This document shows, in pieces, positions 19,084 to 28,066 of a stretch of DNA of 64,000 nucleotides. Source of the stretch: Thiobacillus denitrificans (GTDB lineage Bacteria > Pseudomonadota > Gammaproteobacteria > Burkholderiales > Thiobacillaceae); NCBI GenBank assembly GCA_002343685.1, contig DDRS01000012.1, positions 1 to 64,000 of the forward strand, read 5' to 3'. The position numbers and the translations under genes are program-made. The notes below the pieces were generated by a model. The model saw only the letters and a program-made list of their open reading frames with translations. It ran no database searches and had not been told where the DNA came from. Position 1 is the first letter of the stretch; each line of letters starts with the position of its first letter.

Positions 19084-21050
19084 CCCTGCAACACCCTGAA
19101 CTCCGCCGCCGCCAGTCCATCGGCGGCGCCGCGCAGCACCAGCACATCCCCGACCTGGATACGGGTGTCGGGCTGGGGATCGACGCCCTTGATCCCTTGA
19201 CGGCGGATTGCCACCACCTCCACGAGTAGTTCGGTCAGCCGCAGTTCCTCCAGGCTATGCCCTGCCGCCACGGCGCCTTGCGTGACCAGCACGGTATGCA
19301 GACGGGGCTGGGCATGCTGGTCGAGCTCGTCGTCGGCATCGCTGGCGCCACGAAAGAAACCGCGCATCATGGCGTAGCGCGTTTCGCGCACTTCGCGGAT
19401 CCGTTTCAGCACCTGGCTCAAAGGTACGCCCAGCAGCATCAGCGCATGCGAAGCCAGCATCAGCGAACCTTCCATCACTTCGGACACGACCTCGGCCGCA
19501 CCCGCCGCTTTCAAGGCATCGATGTGGGTGTCGTCGATGGTGCGCACCACGACTGGCAGATCGGGCCGCAATTCGCGGACGTGACGCAGGATGGCCATGC
19601 TGGAGTGCAGGTCGGAATACGTCACCACGATGGCCTGCGCACGGCTGAGGCCGGCGGCAACCAGCACTTCGCGCCGGCTGGCATCGCCGTAGACGACGCT
19701 GACGCCGGATGCCGCCACCGCACGGATGCGCTCGGGGTCGGCGTCGAGCGCGATGAAGGTGATGCCCTCCACTTCCAGCAGGCGGGCCAGGTTCTGTCCA
19801 CTGCGGCCGTAGCCGCAAACGATCACGTGCTGGGTCTTGCCAAAGGTCTTGACCGCGATGTCGTGCACCTCCTTTGCGCGGCCGGCCCATTCGCTGCCTG
19901 CAATCAGCCGGGTCAGCACGTCCATGCGATTGATCAGGAGCGGAGCGATCAGCATCGACAACACCATCGCCGCCAGCACCGGTTGGGTGATCGAGGCGCC
20001 CAGCAATTGCAGATCGGCAGCCTGGGCCAGCAGCACGAACCCGAATTCGCCCGCCTGTGCCAACCCCAGCGCAGTCCGCACCGAGGTGGGGCGGGTGTTG
20101 CCGAAGGTCAGGGCCAGGCCACCGACCATCAGCCCCTTGCCGGCGACGATCGCCGCGACCAGCAGCAATACGTCGCTCCAGTTCAGCATGACCTGCATCA
20201 GGTCGAGTCGCATCCCGATCGTGACGAAAAACAATCCCAGCAACACATCGCGGAACGGCTTGATGTCGTCTTCCACCTGGTAGCGGTATTCGGTCTCTGA
20301 AATCAGCATGCCGGCCAGGAACGCGCCGAGCGCCAGCGACAGACCGGCACTCTCGGTCAGAAACGCCAGGCCCAATGTGAATAGCAGCAGGTTGAGCGTG
20401 AAGAGTTCGGGCGACTTGCGGCCTGCCACCCACTGGAACCACGGGCGCATGATGCGCTGTCCGACGAACAGTAGAAAACCCAGCACCACGACAGCCTTGA
20501 ACACGGCCAATCCCAGGGTGATGGCCATGGTGTCGGATTCCTTCGCAAACGCAGGAATCAGGATCAGCAGCGGCACCACCGCCAGATCCTGGAACAGCAA
20601 GGCACCGAAAATCTGGCGGCCGTGTGGCGTCTGGATTTCCAGCCGTTCGGCCAGCAGCTTGGATACGATGGCCGTGGACGACATCGACATGATACCGCCC
20701 AGCGCCAGCGCCGCAAGCAGCGGCAAATGCAGCAGCCAGGCAATCGCCGCGGTCAACGCGATGGTCAGCACGACCTGCGCACCGCCGAAGCCGAACACCG
20801 TCATGCGCATGGTCATCAGACGTGCCAGGCTGAACTCCAGGCCGATCGAGAACATCAGGAACACCACGCCGAACTCGGCCAGGTAGCGTTCTTCGGCGCT
20901 ATCGGGAATCCAGCCCAGGGCAAACGGACCGATGGCAATGCCGGTCACCAGATAACCGAGCATGGTGGGCAGGCGCAAGGCACGCGCAGCCGCCGCCACC
21001 AGCACGGCGACCGCAAGTAGAATCAGGACAAGCTGGAGGCTGCTGTGCAT
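19080..21050 (-). CDS. CPA2-family cation:proton antiporter with RCK domain (KefB/C-like)
   Basis: Membrane antiporter, probably K+/H+, with nucleotide-controlled gating. About a dozen hydrophobic segments cover residues 1-385, starting MHSSLQLVLILLAVAVLV. A TrkA-N/RCK Rossmann domain begins at about 406 (HVIVCGYGRSGQNLARLL), and a TrkA-C domain ends the protein. I chose the ATG at 21050 over an upstream start at 21176: the extra 42 residues are not hydrophobic and would run into the kdsD promoter region. It is divergent from kdsD. Substrate and ligand cannot be read from the sequence. Confidence 0.9.
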   Translation of the reverse strand: MHSSLQLVLILLAVAVLVAAAARALRLPTMLGYLVTGIAIGPFALGWIPDSAEERYLAEFGVVFLMFSIGLEFSLARLMTMRMTVFGFGGAQVVLTIALTAAIAWLLHLPLLAALALGGIMSMSSTAIVSKLLAERLEIQTPHGRQIFGALLFQDLAVVPLLILIPAFAKESDTMAITLGLAVFKAVVVLGFLLFVGQRIMRPWFQWVAGRKSPELFTLNLLLFTLGLAFLTESAGLSLALGAFLAGMLISETEYRYQVEDDIKPFRDVLLGLFFVTIGMRLDLMQVMLNWSDVLLLVAAIVAGKGLMVGGLALTFGNTRPTSVRTALGLAQAGEFGFVLLAQAADLQLLGASITQPVLAAMVLSMLIAPLLINRMDVLTRLIAGSEWAGRAKEVHDIAVKTFGKTQHVIVCGYGRSGQNLARLLEVEGITFIALDADPERIRAVAASGVSVVYGDASRREVLVAAGLSRAQAIVVTYSDLHSSMAILRHVRELRPDLPVVVRTIDDTHIDALKAAGAAEVVSEVMEGSLMLASHALMLLGVPLSQVLKRIREVRETRYAMMRGFFRGASDADDELDQHAQPRLHTVLVTQGAVAAGHSLEELRLTELLVEVVAIRRQGIKGVDPQPDTRIQVGDVLVLRGAADGLAAAEFRVLQG

Positions 21051-21153
21051 AGGTATTTCATAGGCTTCAGCCCATATTTTCTGTCGGAGGCAACCTGCCC
21101 AAACCGCAGTAAAAACGCGGTCGGACAGGCAGGCTTTAGTATACTTGCCGACC

Positions 21154-22140
21154 ATGCGACCCCAACCCATCTCCACCGAACATTTGCTTGCGCTTGCGCG
21201 TCAGGTGCTCGATATCGAAGCCGATGCCCTACGCGCCCTGTCAACCCGGCTCGACGCCGGTTTTGCGGATGCCGTGCAGTTGATCCTGGCATGCCGCGGC
21301 CGCGTGGTGGTATCGGGAATGGGCAAGTCCGGCCATGTCGGGAGCAAGATCGCCGCCACCCTGGCCTCAACCGGCACCCCCGCTTTTTTCATGCACCCGG
21401 GTGAAGCCAGCCACGGCGACCTCGGCATGATCGCACCCGACGACGTGGTGCTGGCCCTGTCGAACTCGGGCGAGAGCAATGAGATCGTCAGCATCGTGCC
21501 GCTCATCAAGCGGCGCGGCGCCAAGCTCATCGCGATGACCGGCAATCCCGGTTCGACCATGGCACGGGAAGCCGATGTCCACCTCAATGCCGCAGTCGAC
21601 AAGGAAGCCTGCCCGCTCAACCTGGCCCCCACTGCGAGCACCACTGCGGCACTCGCGCTGGGCGACGCCTTGGCGGTGGCGCTGCTGGATGCACGCGGCT
21701 TTTCGGCCGACGACTTTGCGCGCACCCACCCGGGCGGCAGCCTGGGACGGCGATTGCTCGTCCATGTGCGCGACGTCATGCATGCCGGCGATGACCTGCC
21801 GAAGGTCGGCCGCGACGCCTCGCTCAAGGCCGCGCTGTTCGAGATGACCCAAAAGGGACTCGGCATGACCGCAGTGGTCGAGGCGGACGGCAAGGTGGCC
21901 GGACTGTTCACCGACGGCGACCTGCGGCGCACCCTGGAACACACGATCGACCTGCAGCAGGCGAAGATCGCCGACCTGATGACCCGAAACCCGAAGACGA
22001 TCCGCGCGGACGAACTCGCCGTGGCGGCAGTGGAAAAAATGGACACCCTGAAAATCAATGGCCTGCTGGTAGTCGACACCGACCATATCCTGGTCGGAGC
22101 ACTCAACATGCACGACCTGCTGAAAGCGGGGGTGGTGTGA
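21154..22140 (+). CDS. kdsD: Arabinose-5-phosphate isomerase
   Basis: Converts ribulose-5-P to arabinose-5-P, the first step towards Kdo in lipopolysaccharide core. The SIS domain (residues ~40-175) has GMGKSGHVGSK and the HPGEASHGDLG active-site loop. Two CBS domains follow (~205-325, FTDGDLRRTLE near 250). The ATG at 21154 is preferred to a TTG at 21145. Its stop overlaps the kdsC start (TGATG), so the two Kdo enzymes are translationally coupled. Confidence 0.95.
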   Translation: MRPQPISTEHLLALARQVLDIEADALRALSTRLDAGFADAVQLILACRGRVVVSGMGKSGHVGSKIAATLASTGTPAFFMHPGEASHGDLGMIAPDDVVLALSNSGESNEIVSIVPLIKRRGAKLIAMTGNPGSTMAREADVHLNAAVDKEACPLNLAPTASTTAALALGDALAVALLDARGFSADDFARTHPGGSLGRRLLVHVRDVMHAGDDLPKVGRDASLKAALFEMTQKGLGMTAVVEADGKVAGLFTDGDLRRTLEHTIDLQQAKIADLMTRNPKTIRADELAVAAVEKMDTLKINGLLVVDTDHILVGALNMHDLLKAGVV

Positions 22141-22667
22141 TGACATCCGATCTGATTGCGCGCGCGCAGAAAATCAAACTGGTCGCATTCGACGTCGACG
22201 GCGTGATGACCGACGGCACCCTGTTTCTGGCGGACGATGGCCAGGAATACAAAGGCTTCAACTCGCTCGACGGGCATGGCCTGAAAATGCTCAAAGGCAG
22301 CGGGGTCGAACTGGCCATCATCACCGGACGCGATTCGCGGGTGGTGGAACATCGGGCACGGAATCTCGGCATCGAGATCGTGCATCAGGGCGCGCACGAC
22401 AAGTTGGCCGTGTACGAAGCCTTGTGCCGCGAGTTGAACCTCGATTGCGAAGCCACCGCCTACATGGGCGACGACGTGGTCGACCTGCCCGTGATGCGCC
22501 GTGCCGGTCTGGCCATTACCGTGCCGGCCGCCCCCGAACTGGTGAAAGCCTACAGCCATTACACCACCGTGCGCGAAGCGGGCCATGGCGCAGTGCGCGA
22601 GGCCTGCGAGTTTCTGATGCGCGCTCAAGGCACGCTGGACACGGCGCTGGCGCCGTATCTGAGATGA
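22140..22667 (+). CDS. kdsC: 3-deoxy-D-manno-octulosonate 8-phosphate phosphatase
   Basis: HAD-superfamily phosphatase that removes phosphate from Kdo-8-P. The catalytic motif FDVDGVMTDG is near residue 20 and the metal-binding motif MGDDVVDLPVM near 105. 175 residues, normal for KdsC. It follows kdsD directly and precedes lptC by 46 bases, as in many betaproteobacteria. An in-frame GTG three bases upstream is also possible, but ATG 22140 is preferred. Confidence 0.95.
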   Translation: MTSDLIARAQKIKLVAFDVDGVMTDGTLFLADDGQEYKGFNSLDGHGLKMLKGSGVELAIITGRDSRVVEHRARNLGIEIVHQGAHDKLAVYEALCRELNLDCEATAYMGDDVVDLPVMRRAGLAITVPAAPELVKAYSHYTTVREAGHGAVREACEFLMRAQGTLDTALAPYLR

Positions 22668-22713
22668 CAGGCTGCATACGCTGCGCCCTGAACGCCGTCC
22701 GTCCGGGGACGGC

Positions 22714-23289
22714 ATGATCTCACGCGGATCATTGTGGCTGCCGCTGGCCATCCTGCTGCTGCTGGCCGCGCTCAGTTTCTGGATCGAACGCATGGTGGAG
22801 ATCCCGGCCAACGGCGGCGCGTCGCCTACTCGGACCGATCCCGAAGGCATCATGGAGAACTTCAATGCGATGCGCACCGACCTGGATGGCAAGCCGCAGT
22901 ACCGATTGTCCGCCAAGAAATTGAAGCATTACTCGGACAGCAAGTTTACCGAGTTGGAACTGCCCCACTTCACCCAGCTGGACGAACAGTCAGGGGACGT
23001 GAGCGCAGTGTCGAAACAGGCGACCGTGTCTCCCGACGGCCATGAGGTCGACCTGCGCGACGACGTTCTCGTGGAACGTGCCGCGCATGCAGGACAATCG
23101 CTCATGGCCATGCGTTCGGCGCGGCTGCTGGTTTTCCCAGAACGCAACCAGATGCGCTCCCCCGGCCCGGTGGTGATCCATGACGCCACTCTGGATCTGA
23201 GCGCGGACGCGATGGAATACGACGCCAAGCAACGTATCCTCAAACTGACAGGACGGGTGCATGCCCGTTATATTTCCGGAAAAGGCTAG
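22714..23289 (+). CDS. lptC: LPS export protein LptC
   Basis: Bitopic inner-membrane protein that passes lipopolysaccharide from LptB2FG to LptA. One N-terminal TM segment (residues ~7-24, LWLPLAILLLLAALSFWI) is followed by a beta-jellyroll periplasmic domain (DGKPQYRLSAKKLKHY, VVIHDATLDLSADAMEY). 191 residues, normal length. lptA begins 4 bases after its stop. Confidence 0.93.
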   Translation: MISRGSLWLPLAILLLLAALSFWIERMVEIPANGGASPTRTDPEGIMENFNAMRTDLDGKPQYRLSAKKLKHYSDSKFTELELPHFTQLDEQSGDVSAVSKQATVSPDGHEVDLRDDVLVERAAHAGQSLMAMRSARLLVFPERNQMRSPGPVVIHDATLDLSADAMEYDAKQRILKLTGRVHARYISGKG

Positions 23290-23293
23290 CGCC

Positions 23294-23830
23294 ATGACTA
23301 AATCGAATACCAGGCTTTACGCGGTGCTGTGCGCCGCCTTGCTGGCCACCTCCGCCCACGCGGAAAAAGCCGACCGCGACAAACCGGTCAACCTCGAGGC
23401 GGACACCGTCACCCTCGACGACATCAAGAAAATCAGCGTCTACCAGGGCAATGTCATATTGAGCCAGGGCACGCTGATGCTGCGCGCCGATCGCGTGCAG
23501 GTGACCCAGAATGCGGACGGACTCGACAAGGTCAGTGCGATCGGCCGCCCCGTGGCGTTCCGCCAGAAAACCGACAGCGGCGATGAATTCATCGAGGGCT
23601 TTGCCGATCGCATCGAATATGACGGCGTCACCAGCCAGCTCGAACTGATCGGCCAGGCCCGACTGCGGCGCGGCAGCGACGAACTGCACGGCGCACAGAT
23701 TTCCTACAACGCCAACACCGGGTTCTACAAGGTCGTCGGCCAGCCCAACGCCCAGACCCCGAGCGGGCGCGTGCGCGCCGTCATCCGTCCGAAACCGCAC
23801 GCCCCCGAACAACCCGCAGCCAAACCATGA
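23294..23830 (+). CDS. lptA: LPS transport periplasmic bridge protein LptA
   Basis: Forms the periplasmic lipopolysaccharide bridge. A signal peptide MTKSNTRLYAVLCAALLATSAHA precedes mature EKADRDKP. The OstA-like beta strands follow (NLEADTVTLDD, YQGNVILSQGTLMLRADRV). I chose the ATG at 23294 rather than an upstream start at 23261, because it places the signal peptide at the N terminus and avoids overlap with lptC. The stop overlaps the lptB ATG (ATGA). Confidence 0.94.
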   Translation: MTKSNTRLYAVLCAALLATSAHAEKADRDKPVNLEADTVTLDDIKKISVYQGNVILSQGTLMLRADRVQVTQNADGLDKVSAIGRPVAFRQKTDSGDEFIEGFADRIEYDGVTSQLELIGQARLRRGSDELHGAQISYNANTGFYKVVGQPNAQTPSGRVRAVIRPKPHAPEQPAAKP

Positions 23831-24549
23831 GCCAGATTACTGCCCAGGGCCTGCGCAAGACGTATGGCAAACGCACCGTGGTGCACGACGTCTCTTTCGA
23901 GGTCGCAAGCGGCGAAGTGGTCGGCCTGCTCGGCCCCAATGGTGCCGGCAAGACCACCTGCTTTTACATGGTGGTGGGCCTGGTCGCGGCCGACGGCGGC
24001 AGCGTGCAGATGGATACGCACGATCTCACCCACATGGCGATTCACCAGCGCGCCCGGCTGGGGCTGTCCTACCTGCCGCAGGAACCCTCGATCTTCCGCA
24101 AGATGACCGTGGAAGACAATATCCGCGCCATTCTCGAGCTCAAGTCCTACGACAAGGCCGAGCGCGAGGAACACCTTGACAATCTGCTGGAAGACCTGCA
24201 CATCGCCCACCTGCGCGAAGCGTCCGCCGTCAGCCTCTCCGGCGGCGAGCGCCGCCGTGTGGAAATCGCCCGCGCACTGGCGATCAACCCGCGCTTCATC
24301 CTGCTCGACGAACCTTTTGCGGGGGTGGATCCCATTGCGGTGATCGACATCCAGAAACTGGTGCATTTCCTCATCGAGCGCGACATCGGCGTCTTGATCA
24401 CCGACCACAATGTGCGCGAAACCCTGGGTATCTGCGATCGCGCCTACATCATCAACGAAGGGCGCGTGCTGATTGCCGGTACGCCCGATCTCATCATCCA
24501 GGACGACAACGCCCGCAAAGTCTATCTCGGCGAAAATTTCCGTCTGTAA
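23827..24549 (+). CDS. lptB: LPS export ABC ATPase LptB
   Basis: ATPase of the LptB2FGC transporter. Walker A GPNGAGKTT is near residue 37, the Q loop LPQEPSIFRKMTV near 82, the signature LSGGERRRVEIARAL near 137, and Walker B FILLDEPFAGVDP near 158. A His switch follows (ITDHNVRETL). 240 residues, as expected. It ends 72 bases before rpoN. Confidence 0.97.
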   Translation: MSQITAQGLRKTYGKRTVVHDVSFEVASGEVVGLLGPNGAGKTTCFYMVVGLVAADGGSVQMDTHDLTHMAIHQRARLGLSYLPQEPSIFRKMTVEDNIRAILELKSYDKAEREEHLDNLLEDLHIAHLREASAVSLSGGERRRVEIARALAINPRFILLDEPFAGVDPIAVIDIQKLVHFLIERDIGVLITDHNVRETLGICDRAYIINEGRVLIAGTPDLIIQDDNARKVYLGENFRL

Positions 24550-24592
24550 CAACCGCCATCCCCAGGCGAATCGCGTTAAACTGGTCTCAAGC

Positions 24593-24608
24593 CGGCACGC
24601 TTTTTGCC
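24593..24608 (+). promoter_or_regulatory. Sigma-54-type -24/-12 element at the rpoN start
   Basis: CGGCACG at 24593-24599, four bases, then TTGCC at 24604-24608. The ten core bases GGCACG...TTGC match the sigma-54 consensus exactly with the right 10-base GG-GC spacing. The predicted start (about 24619) falls only ~3 bases before the rpoN ATG. It may therefore serve as an autoregulatory sigma-54 binding site rather than an ordinary promoter. Confidence 0.55.
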
Positions 24609-24621
24609 GTAGTCAAGATTC

Positions 24622-26055
24622 ATGAAACACAGCCTTCAACTCAAGCTCGGTCAACACCTCACGCTGACGCCCCAACTGCAACAGTCGATTCGACTGCTGC
24701 AGCTGTCGACGCTGGAACTGAATCAGGAACTGGAGCAGATGCTGCAGGACAATCCCCTGCTGGAACGCGAGGAAGAGGACGAAGCCAGCTATGCGACAGC
24801 GGAGGCGCCCGCACATACCGCCGAGGCCGAGGCGCAAAGCACGGAAACGGCATTGCCCGACCATACCGACTCGGAACCTGTCACTGCACTGGATGACTCC
24901 GACTGGAATGACTACAGCGTGGCCAGCGGCGATGACGAGGACAACGATTACACCCAGGGTTCGATATCGGGCGCGACCTTGCGCGAGCATCTGCTGAACC
25001 AGTTGATCGTCAGTCCGCTCACCCTGCGCGACCGCACCCTGGTCGCCGCGCTGATCGACGACCTGGACGATTCGGGTTTCCTGACCCAGCCGCTGGAAGA
25101 CATTACCGCCAGCCTGCAAACCGAACTCGAGGAACTCGAGCCCGAGGAACTGGAAACCGCGCTCAAACATCTGCAGAACATGGATCCAACCGGGGTCGGG
25201 GCACGCAATCTGGCGGAATGCCTGACCCTGCAACTGCGCGCGCTACCTGTGGACACCCCCGCGCGCGACGCCGCCATGCGGCTCACCACGCATTATCTGG
25301 ACCTGCTCGCCGCACGCGATGTCGGCAAGCTGAAGAAAATGCTCGGCATCGACGATGCCGCACTGCGTACCGCGCGCGCCCTGATCCTGTCCCTGAACCC
25401 GCGTCCCGGGGCGGCCTTCGGGGCGGACGACACCCACTACGTGATTCCCGACGTCTATGTGCGCAAGGTCAAGGGCATGTGGATCGCCAGCCTCAACGCC
25501 GACGCCATGCCCAAGCTGCGCGTCAACCGCGTCTATGCCGACATCCTGGCACGCCACCGCGAAAGCGGCGGCAGCCAGCTTGCCAGCCAGCTGCAGGAAG
25601 CCCGCTGGCTGATCAAGAACGTGCAGCAACGTTTCGACACCATCCTGCGCGTCTCGCAGGCCATCGTCGACCGCCAGAAACAATTCTTCGAGCATGGCGA
25701 GGTGGCGATGCGCCCGTTGGTACTGCGCGAAATCGCCGATGCGGTGGAGCTGCACGAATCGACCATTTCGCGCGTGACCACGCAAAAATACATGATGACG
25801 CCGCGCGGCTTGTACGAACTGAAGTATTTCTTCGGCAGCCACGTCTCGACCGACAGCGGCGGTGCCTGTTCCTCGACCGCCATTCGTGCGCTCATCAAAC
25901 AGCTGGTTGCCGCCGAAAGCGCCAAGAAACCGCTGTCGGATGGCCAATTGGCGGAAGTTCTGGGCCAGCAGGGTATCGTGGTAGCCCGCCGCACGGTCGC
26001 CAAATATCGCGAATCGCTGCAAATCCCACCCGCCAACATGCGCCGCGCACTTTGA
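24622..26055 (+). CDS. rpoN: RNA polymerase sigma-54 factor
   Basis: Alternative sigma factor that recognises -24/-12 promoters and needs AAA+ activators. Region I is Gln/Leu-rich at the N terminus (LGQHLTLTPQLQQSIRLLQLS). An acidic region II spans about residues 50-115. The core-binding and HTH regions follow. The C-terminal RpoN box ARRTVAKYRESL is intact. 477 residues, normal. It sits between lptB and hpf in the conserved order. Its likely local target is the pilin promoter at 18364. Confidence 0.97.
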   Translation: MKHSLQLKLGQHLTLTPQLQQSIRLLQLSTLELNQELEQMLQDNPLLEREEEDEASYATAEAPAHTAEAEAQSTETALPDHTDSEPVTALDDSDWNDYSVASGDDEDNDYTQGSISGATLREHLLNQLIVSPLTLRDRTLVAALIDDLDDSGFLTQPLEDITASLQTELEELEPEELETALKHLQNMDPTGVGARNLAECLTLQLRALPVDTPARDAAMRLTTHYLDLLAARDVGKLKKMLGIDDAALRTARALILSLNPRPGAAFGADDTHYVIPDVYVRKVKGMWIASLNADAMPKLRVNRVYADILARHRESGGSQLASQLQEARWLIKNVQQRFDTILRVSQAIVDRQKQFFEHGEVAMRPLVLREIADAVELHESTISRVTTQKYMMTPRGLYELKYFFGSHVSTDSGGACSSTAIRALIKQLVAAESAKKPLSDGQLAEVLGQQGIVVARRTVAKYRESLQIPPANMRRAL

Positions 26056-26212
26056 TCGCAAAGGCTTTTCCTACACAGTCCGCCTGACAATCCGTGCCGC
26101 GCTTGAATGTACCGGGCTTTCGTCCCACAATGAAATCGAGCACAACAGATCGCTCCTGGAAGGTCAGCGGCATGCCGGCTTCCAGTTATGTTCAGCAGAC
26201 TTAGGAGGCTCT

Positions 26213-26548
26213 ATGAATTTGACGATTTCCGGCCATCACCTGGAAGTGACCCCAGCCATCCGCGACTACGTTTCCGAGAAACTCGACCGCGTCAAACGCC
26301 ATTTCGACCACGTCATCAACGTGACGGTCATCGTGCAGGTGGAAAAACTGGTGCACAAGGTGGAAGCCACGCTGCATGTGAAAGGCCATGATTTCCATGC
26401 CCACAGCGAGGACGGCAACATGTACGCCGCAATCGACCTTCTGGCGGACAAACTGGATCGCCAGATCGTGAAGCACAAGGAAAAAACCTCGGACGTTCAC
26501 CAAGGCGGTGGCGGACTGAAGCATCAACCGACAGAAAGCCCGGCCTGA
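26213..26548 (+). CDS. hpf: Short ribosome hibernation promoting factor
   Basis: Binds the small ribosomal subunit in slow growth and favours 100S dimers or idle 70S. 111 residues, so the short (not long) HPF type. The fold start MNLTISGHHLEVTPAIRDYVSEKL and the basic helix LADKLDRQIVKHKEK are typical. A strong AGGAGG at 26203-26208 sits 4 bases before ATG. It lies in the conserved position downstream of rpoN. Confidence 0.94.
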   Translation: MNLTISGHHLEVTPAIRDYVSEKLDRVKRHFDHVINVTVIVQVEKLVHKVEATLHVKGHDFHAHSEDGNMYAAIDLLADKLDRQIVKHKEKTSDVHQGGGGLKHQPTESPA

Positions 26549-26563
26549 CGCCGTAATCCCCCT

Positions 26564-26598
26564 GCCCGGAGGCCTCAAACAGCCTTCGGGCGTATAAT
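26564..26598 (+). promoter_or_regulatory. Hairpin plus TATAAT upstream of ptsN
   Basis: GCCCGGAGGC (26564-26573) pairs with GCCTTCGGGC (26582-26591) in a 10-bp stem with one G-U pair and an 8-base loop. A consensus -10 hexamer TATAAT follows at 26593-26598. No good -35 box is seen, because the hairpin occupies that place. No T tract follows the stem, so it is not an ordinary terminator. Confidence 0.4.
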
Positions 26599-26640
26599 CT
26601 GCAGATGCCGGACAACCTCTTTCCCCGGCTGTGCAAAGGC

Positions 26641-27096
26641 ATGAACCTAATCGCCCCCCTTATCACCCCCGATACCACCTTGCTGGACATCAGCTTCACC
26701 AGCAAGAAAAAACTGTTCGAACATGCAGCCGACCTGTTCGCTCAGACCCGCGGTCTCAAAGCCTCCGACATCTTCACCAGCCTGTTCGAACGCGAACGTC
26801 TGGGCTCGACCGCACTCGGCCATGGGATTGCCATCCCGCACGGGCGTATCAAGGGGCTCAAGGACGCGTGCGGCGCATTCTATCGCCTTAAGAGCCCGCT
26901 CGAATTCGATGCGCCGGATAACCAGCCGGTGACGCTGTGCTTCATCTTGCTGGTTCCCAAGGACGCCAACGAACGGCATCTGCAGATCCTGGGCGAGCTT
27001 GCGCAACTGTTCGGCGACGAAACCATGCGCGCACAGATGCTGGATGCCGCCACCCCGTCCGATTTGATGGGACGGCTCGAATCATGGTCAAGCTGA
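26641..27096 (+). CDS. ptsN: Nitrogen-regulatory PTS enzyme IIA
   Basis: EIIA-Ntr, a phosphoryl-group acceptor that regulates rather than transports. 151 residues from ATG 26641. The phosphorylated His is in GHGIAIPHGRIKGL. An in-frame ATG at 26605 would lie only 7 bases after the TATAAT box, so the internal start with a short leader is preferred. hprK follows after 16 bases. No HPr or enzyme I gene is found nearby in this window. Confidence 0.93.
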   Translation: MNLIAPLITPDTTLLDISFTSKKKLFEHAADLFAQTRGLKASDIFTSLFERERLGSTALGHGIAIPHGRIKGLKDACGAFYRLKSPLEFDAPDNQPVTLCFILLVPKDANERHLQILGELAQLFGDETMRAQMLDAATPSDLMGRLESWSS

Positions 27097-27112
27097 GTGC
27101 GCAGGCCGGCGC

Positions 27113-28066
27113 ATGGATGGCGAACTAAGCCACGTTTCGGTTGAAACCCTGTTCCGCGATCTGGCGGAACAGCTCGGCCTGCAATGGGTAGCCGGACGCA
27201 CCGGTGGCGATCGCACCCTGTCCTCCGAGACCATTCAGAAACCAACCCTGGCGCTCATCGGCCATCTGAATTTCGTCCACCCCAACCGGGTACAAGTCCT
27301 GGGCTGCGCCGAAATGGACTATCTGCGCGGTTTGTCCGAACCCAGTCTGCAGGAGGCGATCGACCACCTGTTTTCGAACGAGCTCGCAGCCATCGTCATC
27401 TCCAATGGCGAGACCGTCCCGCCGGTCCTGCGCGAGACCGCCGAACGCACCGGCACGCCCTTGTTCTCCTCGACGCTGGCCAGCCCGATCCTGATGTCCT
27501 ATCTGGGCCATTACCTGACGCAAAGCCTGGCCGAAACGACCTCGCAGCACGGGGTGTTTCTCGAAGTGCTGGGCATGGGCGTCCTCATCAAGGGCGATGC
27601 CGGCGTCGGCAAAAGCGAGCTGGCGCTGGAGCTGGTCACACGCGGCCACCGGCTGGTAGCCGACGACGTCGTCGAACTCAAGCATGTCGCACCGGAAACC
27701 CTCGAGGGCAACTGCCCCACGTTGATTCGTGATTTCCTCGAAGTACGCGGCCTCGGCATTCTCAACATCCGCTTCCTGTTCGGCGAGACGGCGGTCAAGC
27801 TGCAAAAGAACCTCAGACTGATCGTCGAACTGGTTCATCCTCAGGAAATTGGCGAAGTCGGGCTCAACCGGCTCGACATGGTCGCCTCGACCGAAAACAT
27901 CCTCGGCGTCGCCATCCCCAAGGTACGCATTCCGGTCGCAGCCGGCCGCAACCTTGCGGTACTGGTCGAGGTGGCCGTGCGCAACCACATCCTCAAGAGC
28001 CGCGGCATCAATCCGGTCGAGCAATTCATCAAGCGCCAGCAGGCTGCCATCGACGGAGACGATTGA
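27113..28066 (+). CDS. hprK: HPr kinase/phosphorylase
   Basis: Bifunctional enzyme that adds or removes phosphate on a serine of HPr-type proteins. The N-terminal domain spans ~1-130. Walker A GDAGVGKSELALE is near residue 160 and the signature LEVRGLGILNIRFLFGE near 208. 317 residues, normal. It is 16 bases after ptsN and directly abuts rapZ, as is usual in betaproteobacteria. Confidence 0.96.
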   Translation: MDGELSHVSVETLFRDLAEQLGLQWVAGRTGGDRTLSSETIQKPTLALIGHLNFVHPNRVQVLGCAEMDYLRGLSEPSLQEAIDHLFSNELAAIVISNGETVPPVLRETAERTGTPLFSSTLASPILMSYLGHYLTQSLAETTSQHGVFLEVLGMGVLIKGDAGVGKSELALELVTRGHRLVADDVVELKHVAPETLEGNCPTLIRDFLEVRGLGILNIRFLFGETAVKLQKNLRLIVELVHPQEIGEVGLNRLDMVASTENILGVAIPKVRIPVAAGRNLAVLVEVAVRNHILKSRGINPVEQFIKRQQAAIDGDD

